A DNA stretch of 64,000 nucleotides from Pholis gunnellus. Lineage: Eukaryota > Chordata > Actinopteri > Perciformes > Pholidae. The notes under the pieces were generated by a model. That model was not told the origin of the DNA. It did not search any database and worked only from the letters and a program-made list of their open reading frames with translations. The stretch lies in the NCBI GenBank assembly GCA_910591455.2, contig OU342821.1, positions 4,816,501 to 4,880,500 on the forward strand, written 5' to 3'. This document shows positions 57,768 to 64,000 of this stretch, piece by piece (position 1 is the first letter of the stretch; the number at the start of each line of letters is the position of its first letter). The position numbers were made by a program, and so were the translations under genes.

Positions 57768-60700
57768 CAGGCTTCAGGGTCGGCAGTCATGCAGTAGCTG
57801 CTTTCCGATGAAAATTACACCTCCGAGGAAAATGGCTGAATCTATTTCAGGAGCATGTTGCAACCAAGGCCGTAGCATTTAGGTTTACTTCAGTTCATTG
57901 CTATCTATTGTGTTTCTATTTCTAAAGCAAACAGGAGGCATGTTCCTTTGGTTCTGTATTGGTACAGTTTGAACTCCTAAGGCTACACTAATGGCAATAG
58001 CTACTTCCCTAAGTGAAACCAACCCAAAAGGAATCATTCTTCTTATTGGAAATCAGCCCTTTGCCCTTCATTTTCCAACTTTAAAAAAAAAGAAGAAAAT
58101 TGATTAGATAGCTTCCACGTATAATTGCTTTCACGCCCATAGTCTAGCTGGAATCTAAATGTAAACTTTAATCAATTTCCTACCGTTCAATTAAGTGAGA
58201 GATTTCAATCATCCCGTCTCACATTGTGGTGATTCTTACTTTTATTTAGAGGTGAAGGACCATCACCGCCTCCTCAGTTTTATTTCCTATCGCCCTGACA
58301 GATGTACTTTAAAAAGAAGAAATCTCAAGTGCAATGGCTTTATGTTAAAAAGAACTTCAACAACATACAGGAGTGACTCAAGGACTGTTTTTCCAACTCT
58401 GTCGGTTTATCTCTTAGCCCAACTTATTTACAGAGTTGAAGTGCAGAGTGAATCGGCAATAACGGTTCGTACTGATGTCGGTGCACAGTTGTTTCACACT
58501 GAGTGCAATGAAGGGATTTTAAAGGTTGGGGTATGTGCAATGGGGCATACAGAGATAATGTTCTTCTCATTCTAAATATGGTTGGGTTTCCAGTGATGCG
58601 ATAGGATTATTGTGGCTTTCTTAGATTTTAATCATGTTACAAAGTTCTGAAGTAATAAAGCCATGAGTGTGACATTAAGTTGTATAACTTCATTAGTATG
58701 GCATATATTCTATCAAATCATTTATTCGCCAAGGCTATACCTTTTCAAGAAAAATAAAATGTTTATTCAGAATTCAATGTCAAAAAACAGCCAATGCAGT
58801 CCCTTTGGGAGTAATACATGCTCTGAAATAAAGCATTCTGAAGTGAAAAAGTGTTACAAAGTGCCTCATTTTGTAACTTTTAAATGTTGGACTTGCCGTG
58901 AAGCAGTGCGGGATGGGATTTTAATTGGCTCTGTCTATCCGGTATAGCTACAACAGAACAGGAAAAGCAAGTCAAAACCATCAGCCATCCAGAGATATCA
59001 AATCATGTTCTCATTTGAGGCCGACAGTAATCCTAAAATAAGAGTCCTGAAATTGGGCTCCATGATATTTTTGGCATTGCTCCCCTGTACTTCATCAAGA
59101 GTAACTCTTCATGCATGACTAGCTGCATGAAATCCGCACATGGAAAACACGAGGGAGAGTGCCACGAGAAAGGATGAGGCGATTTCATTAACGGCTGATC
59201 CCACAGTTGGGGTTCAAAGTGGAGTGGGCTGACCCTAATTTATGTTGATGGTGGAGCAGACGTTTTTCATAATTTTTGGGGGTTTTCACTGGAATTATAT
59301 CAGGAAGATGATTATCTACTTGTATCTGAATGTAGTCGTCAGCGGGGAATTGCTGTACTCCCCTTAATACATGTAACTGAAAAATTATTAAAATGGCTTC
59401 ACCTCGTAACCCACAACTAATTAAATGTCCATCATTAGGTGAGAATTATCAACAAACTCTGCAGCTCTCATCTTCTCGGATCAATCCCCTTACAAGCTCT
59501 GATAAGCCCACTGAATGTGCCACCAAACGCCAAAGAGAAGACAGATAACGAAAGCTACTTGCTGGTGAAAAAAGTCAAACATCTAGCAGTTATTATTTTT
59601 TCTCAGCAGTTAGTGAAGACTAAAAAATGAACTAAAAGGACCAATAACTCATGACTCAGAAACATGACTCCATATGCTACTCTGTACCTGATTGAATTGC
59701 TTGATAACAAGTTAGCTGTAAGAGCTTCATAATTATATGATAATATATGATTAATGTTATGCTTATTGGGGAGTTATTCTGCCTCCAAATGGCCAAATAT
59801 CACTTGAAAAACCTTTAAGTCTTAATGCAACTCTTGGTTGATTTATGACTACAACGACAGTAACATGGCTCATCCTAGGAAGAGTCATCTGTATTGGTTC
59901 GCAGAGATTTTAAGGCCTGGCTCACCAAGCTCAGGTGTCTTTTGTCTCACCCCCTCGACCAGTCATCTGGTGGTGTGTCACGTCAAGCCGTCCTGGGAGC
60001 AGCCATTGAAGACGAGAGCCCCAGTTGCCAGCCTGGTGGATTGTCTCAGGCCGAAGGGTCGCACGAAGACGTCTCACCATGACGTACCCCTTCTCAACGA
60101 CGGCACACTTGCTTCCACAGTCAAACAGCTGGTCAGAGACCGACCAGAGAACGCCCCAACATCGCCATCTGAGACTGACATTTTGGACCATAGCATCGGT
60201 TTCCTCACATAGAGGGCTTAAATGTGGAACGTCAAAGGAGCTGATTCATTAACACTGCATATCTCAATATAAAAAATGTCCTATATGCGTGTCTTGATAT
60301 CTTAGTTTTGTTCTCCAAAGACTGAATGGAAAAATGTATTATCCCTTTGTTAATTATTGGCAGTTGACGAACCAACCCACCAGAAACATGAACAGACAGA
60401 CTCACTATGAAGCATGAATCAGAGCAGGTGGGCAGACTGCAGTCAGATACAAATTAAACTGCGACGTTCCCCGAAGAAGTGATGATGGGCGGAAAAGCGG
60501 AGGTACAGGCCGTTGATTTACCTGGTGAGTAGGGTCACTTGTACCTTTCCTGCGCTCGACTAATGTCCAATGAGAGGTTGAAGATGAAGCATGCCCTCTG
60601 ACCCAAATTATGCAACGTATTGATTGGCTTGCAGGCAGGTTGTCCTTAAACGTGTTCTTTGTGAGCCGACCTTGCTGTTAGTGTGACAGCGTCTTGCTAC

Positions 60701-61232
60701 AGGCAGCCACACCACACAGAGTAAATTTTGACTTCAAGTTTACACAGGGGGCTTAGATCGCACAGCACCAACCACTCCCCCTCCCATGCACAAGTCATAA
60801 CTCTCCATGTGGTTAGTGCTACTGTAGACATACTGATGAGAAATTAAAAAGATAACTGGGCTATTCCAGCCTTGTCTTGTCTGACTTTTAGACGTGAGAA
60901 TGATGAGAATTTGCTGTAGAGCTTGTTGCAGCTTCAGATTGCCAGGTGCTTTGCTATCTCGATACCAGAAAACGCCACAATATAACATCCAACCTCTGGT
61001 CAAATTGTGAGGTTAAGTAATCTTTATTGTAAGATACATAGATAACTATATACACATTATGATTACACCTTACCGGCTTTGAACCAGTTGGCCAGTCTTG
61101 TGTTCATGCTAGATAAATATTTGAGGTAAAATATCGGCCAGCCATAGATAAAAAAAAGGTGATAATGTCAACTCCCTAAAGATAATGCTGGAGGAAAGAG
61201 ATGAAGTTGGACAATGTCGGCTTTCTACTAAC
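57768..61232. other. Non-coding stretch without a supported gene
   Basis: Plus frames at 58195-58575 (126 codons) and 59838-60212 (124 codons) lack splice context. The second lies in a GC-rich island-like patch (59910-60210) with overlapping frames on both strands and could be a decayed coding remnant. A donor-like TACCTG|GTGAGT near 60531 follows frames that are closed. Confidence 0.4.
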
Positions 61233-61845
61233 TCAGAGTCTACAGCTGAGGCTAGACTTATTTACAGGCTCCCAACGGAAATGCTACAATGCTGCATCTT
61301 AGTTGAGCATGTTAGTATGCTAACATTTGCTAATTAGCACTAAGCACAAAAGTATAGATGAGGCAGATGGGAATTTCATTAGTTTTAAAGGTCATTATGC
61401 AAAGAAATGAATACAGTAAAGGTTTGGGTGAATTACAATTTTGATCTGATGATCTTGCTAAATTAATTGCTTGCAGATCAACACATTTATTACAATTAAT
61501 CCAACATTTAGACAAGCCAAGCAATCCAGTAGCTGGTGAAACATTATCATAATCGCACTGAAGGAAACGTCAGGGGATCAGCAAAATGTGTACAATTATT
61601 TGTCTGCGAACCAAATTTGGGGCCAAATCCATCAAAAGGAAGCTGGGATTTGTCACTGGATAATTGAGAACAATTACCTGCTGGTGGCACAACAGGTAAA
61701 GTCACCAAAGTCATTTGGATTCAACCTCTGGGAGCCTGAATATCTGTACCAAATTTTGTGACAAACCATCAAACGGTAAAAATGTTTTGGTCCTGACCAA
61801 AGTGGTGGAACAATGGACTGGCTTTGCAATCCCCACAGCCATGAA
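61233..61845 (-). repeat. Dispersed repeat family F, copy 2 (long)
   Basis: CATGTTAGTATGCTAACATT, TGCTAATTAGCACTAAGCAC, GATGGGAATTTCATTAGTTT, GAAACGTCAGGGGATCAGCA, CCTCTGGGAGCCTGAATATC and TGTACCAAATTTTGTGACAA appear in order. This is the opposite orientation to copy 1 and extends well beyond it. The trailing part holds two diverged copies of the 'gtcaggggatcaccaaag ... ctgtaccaaattt' module typical of this fish repeat. Confidence 0.78.
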
Positions 61846-64000
61846 TGTATTGTAGTTTATAATGAGATTTAAGTTGAAATCAAGTTACAATCCCAAGTAA
61901 ACATGTTTGCTTGACATCATTTCAGACGCTGCAGTTTAAGTCCAACACAGCATTACATTAAGCTCATTGTAATCCTCAGTATAGCATTTTCCCTCTAACA
62001 TTAAATCCATCAAAGAAACTTCCTGGTTAAACTATTAATCGGGATTTGGACATGTAAACCTTTTCATATTGTTGCTCGCTGACTAGCTAGACCCAAGGCT
62101 GCTGCACCCCAAGTCCAGGTGGACTGGGTTTAACACTGTTTTCTTTTTCCTCATCTCACAAGATGATATGGTTCATGAGACTTGTTTGTTGCATTTCATT
62201 CAAATCGAAAACACAGCAGTCCTGTTATATGCGAGTGCAAACACCAGGACATACTCAGTGAAAAAGATGAGTTTAATGTACTGTAAATAATATTACAATT
62301 TCCGCCCGCATTGCTATATCGTATTCTGAATAATTTAGTATAACTGCAAAGTGATGATGATGACACAGGACCCTAATATTCAAGGTTCTGGGCCTTTCAC
62401 AATGAAACTGCATCTCTGACAAAACATATCTGTATCTTTGTACATACATGCTCTGACCAACTAATCAAAAGGATTCAGAGTAACTGTGGGCAGTGAAAAT
62501 ATGAGATGAAAAGGTCAACCTGATTCCATGGTGTCATCAAGAGAAGCAAGTGATTCAAGAGTTAATTTGGCCCTATTTATTAGACATTATTAGTCAGTTG
62601 TTTGATTAAATGAAATATCCTTATCAAATGAATGGGTTTGATAATATACAATAATGCCCAGATCAAACTAAAGGCAGTAACACTGTTGCCTTTTTTGTAC
62701 TTCGTTGCCTCTTAATTTGTAGGCACCAAATAAACCTTTGCACAATCACAATTAGTGGTAGAAAAGAAAAGACAAGAAAAAAAACACAAAACTCTGGATC
62801 TGATAATATCATACACTTCCCCTATTTCACCCTGTACGTCACGTCCCCTTCTTCTTTGGAATCGCTTTCATTCTGTGCAGTCCAGATAGCTGGAACTCAT
62901 CAAATTGCTGGATAAAACACAAGCAAGGGAGGTCACGGTTTGTATAACCCGAAGCGATTATCAAAGGCAGAACACCCTCGTGTGACTTATCACAGTCCGG
63001 ATACCTTTGTACAAAAAAAGGCAAAACACACAGTCAGAGCAAGAGCCAGCACAGCAGCCAGGCATAGCACTTTAATGTTCTGATGTCATTCGTTCCTGAG
63101 CGCAGAGGCTGTGGCTTTGATAAGCGCCCAAGCCAAATGACATCTAATTAGATATGCTGCCGGCGTGGCCTCTCAGTTCTCATAACTGCCTCGCCAGTGG
63201 AAAAACAACAAAATGTTGTCAGTGTGGTCTTACACAGAGCGGACACAGTCCCTCAGGAGTGCAGCAAATGATACACTCATTTGAAACACAAAACTAATGC
63301 TAATGACACAATGTATCACTCTCTGCACCAACACATGAGTGTTGCTGTGCCTGGGGATTATCTATTGTTTTAATTAAAAATGAAGGCACTAATCCAGTTC
63401 CCTTTGGACATTGTAATGAGCCCATTGAGAGTGACCATGGTGCTCCAGAGCTTTTTTCACCGTGCATCAATCAGAAGCCATTGGGTTAAACATCCAAGCA
63501 GTGTCCTGCAATGCCTGTATCTATTAACTAATCAAAAATAATTATTTGCAGACGTCATGTCTTCTAAGAAAACAATTTTGCAAACCTACAGTGGTGGAAG
63601 ATCATGTTATTCAGATAGTTTACTTCTTGACATCAATGGGAAGATACTCCATTGCAAATATCAATATATAATCTCCTACTTAAGTAAAAGTACCGTAATA
63701 TATATCAATAATACAATAATATATTAATATATATTATAATATAATCAGCTAAATGTACTGTAAGGTATCAAAAGTACATGTTCTTCAAAAAACAATAGCC
63801 CCTATATCATTATAAGATTATTATTACTGGTGCATTGTTGCATGATCAGCATTTTACTGTTGCTTTAGCTTGTTTTAAGTACTGTAACTTCTGTATATAC
63901 TTGTAGGTGTCTTTAGTGTAGCCTTTCATCAATGGATATAACAAAAACACCACATTAACCGTTTAGGAATTACACAGTCCCCCACATTTTCAGTGGCTCA
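61846..64000. other. Non-coding stretch without a supported gene
   Basis: Unique AT-rich sequence. A minus-strand frame at 62839-63024 ends KAIPKKKGT and follows a T-run plus AAAG acceptor-like site, but it is too weak to call. A very AT-rich patch of ATAT/TATA words lies at 63690-63750. Confidence 0.5.

Noticed and set aside
59838..60252. Overlapping open frames on both strands in a GC-rich patch
   Set aside because: Overlap on both strands and lack of motifs point to composition, not coding; kept only as a possible remnant.
1..64000. CRISPR array, operon, phage or bacterial system
   Set aside because: No direct-repeat/spacer array, no compact gene clusters, and vertebrate-type repeats throughout.

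Overview
The window reads as vertebrate nuclear DNA, most likely from a ray-finned fish (percomorph-like teleost). No reading frame is long, the CA/GT microsatellites are long, and AT-rich non-coding sequence predominates. Several dispersed repeats resemble families I know from acanthomorph fish genomes: short TIR elements, solo LTRs, decayed LINE tails, and repeats rich in gctaac/gttagc motifs. There is no bacterial or phage-style gene organisation, no CRISPR array, and no RNA gene I can support. Family recognition is from memory; no database was searched.

Protein-coding content is at most a handful of small exons, so the window is intergenic or lies in very long introns. The best exon candidate is a plus-strand terminal exon at 49672-49857, with a good acceptor, 61 open codons, an acidic EEERPLLPEN stretch and a basic C-terminus. 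Weaker splice-bounded candidates lie at 7730-7858, 29313-29342, 34829-34908, 54219-54419 and 54996-55184. None could be assigned to a gene with confidence, and long open frames elsewhere (up to 162 codons) look like chance.

Layout: 1-12 kb is largely unique AT-rich sequence with two GT microsatellites and one exon-like segment. From 12 to 20 kb there is a repeat carrying a 15-bp inverted repeat, a CA microsatellite, the first long G-run and a nested repeat pair at 15.1-15.8 kb. From 20 to 30 kb there is a TATA-plus-hairpin segment resembling an LTR promoter and two more G-runs. From 30 to 36 kb repeats are dense: a LINE tail, a 56-bp near-perfect palindrome, a TIR element, a decayed repeat, two G-runs and an LTR-like element. 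From 40 to 46 kb there is a solo LTR with an exact 5-bp target duplication inside an older repeat, and two copies of a ~450-bp family. From 46 to 55 kb there are two C-runs, two minisatellites, another LTR-like element, an inverted copy of the ~450-bp family, a 34-bp-arm stem-loop and the best exon candidates. From 55 to 64 kb the sequence is mostly unique, with some palindromic homeodomain-like motifs and one large dispersed-repeat copy.

I did not find a convincing new multi-gene system. The most informative structures are the nested solo LTR, the four-copy ~450-bp family, several long inverted repeats, and the strand-polarised set of eight G/C homopolymers.
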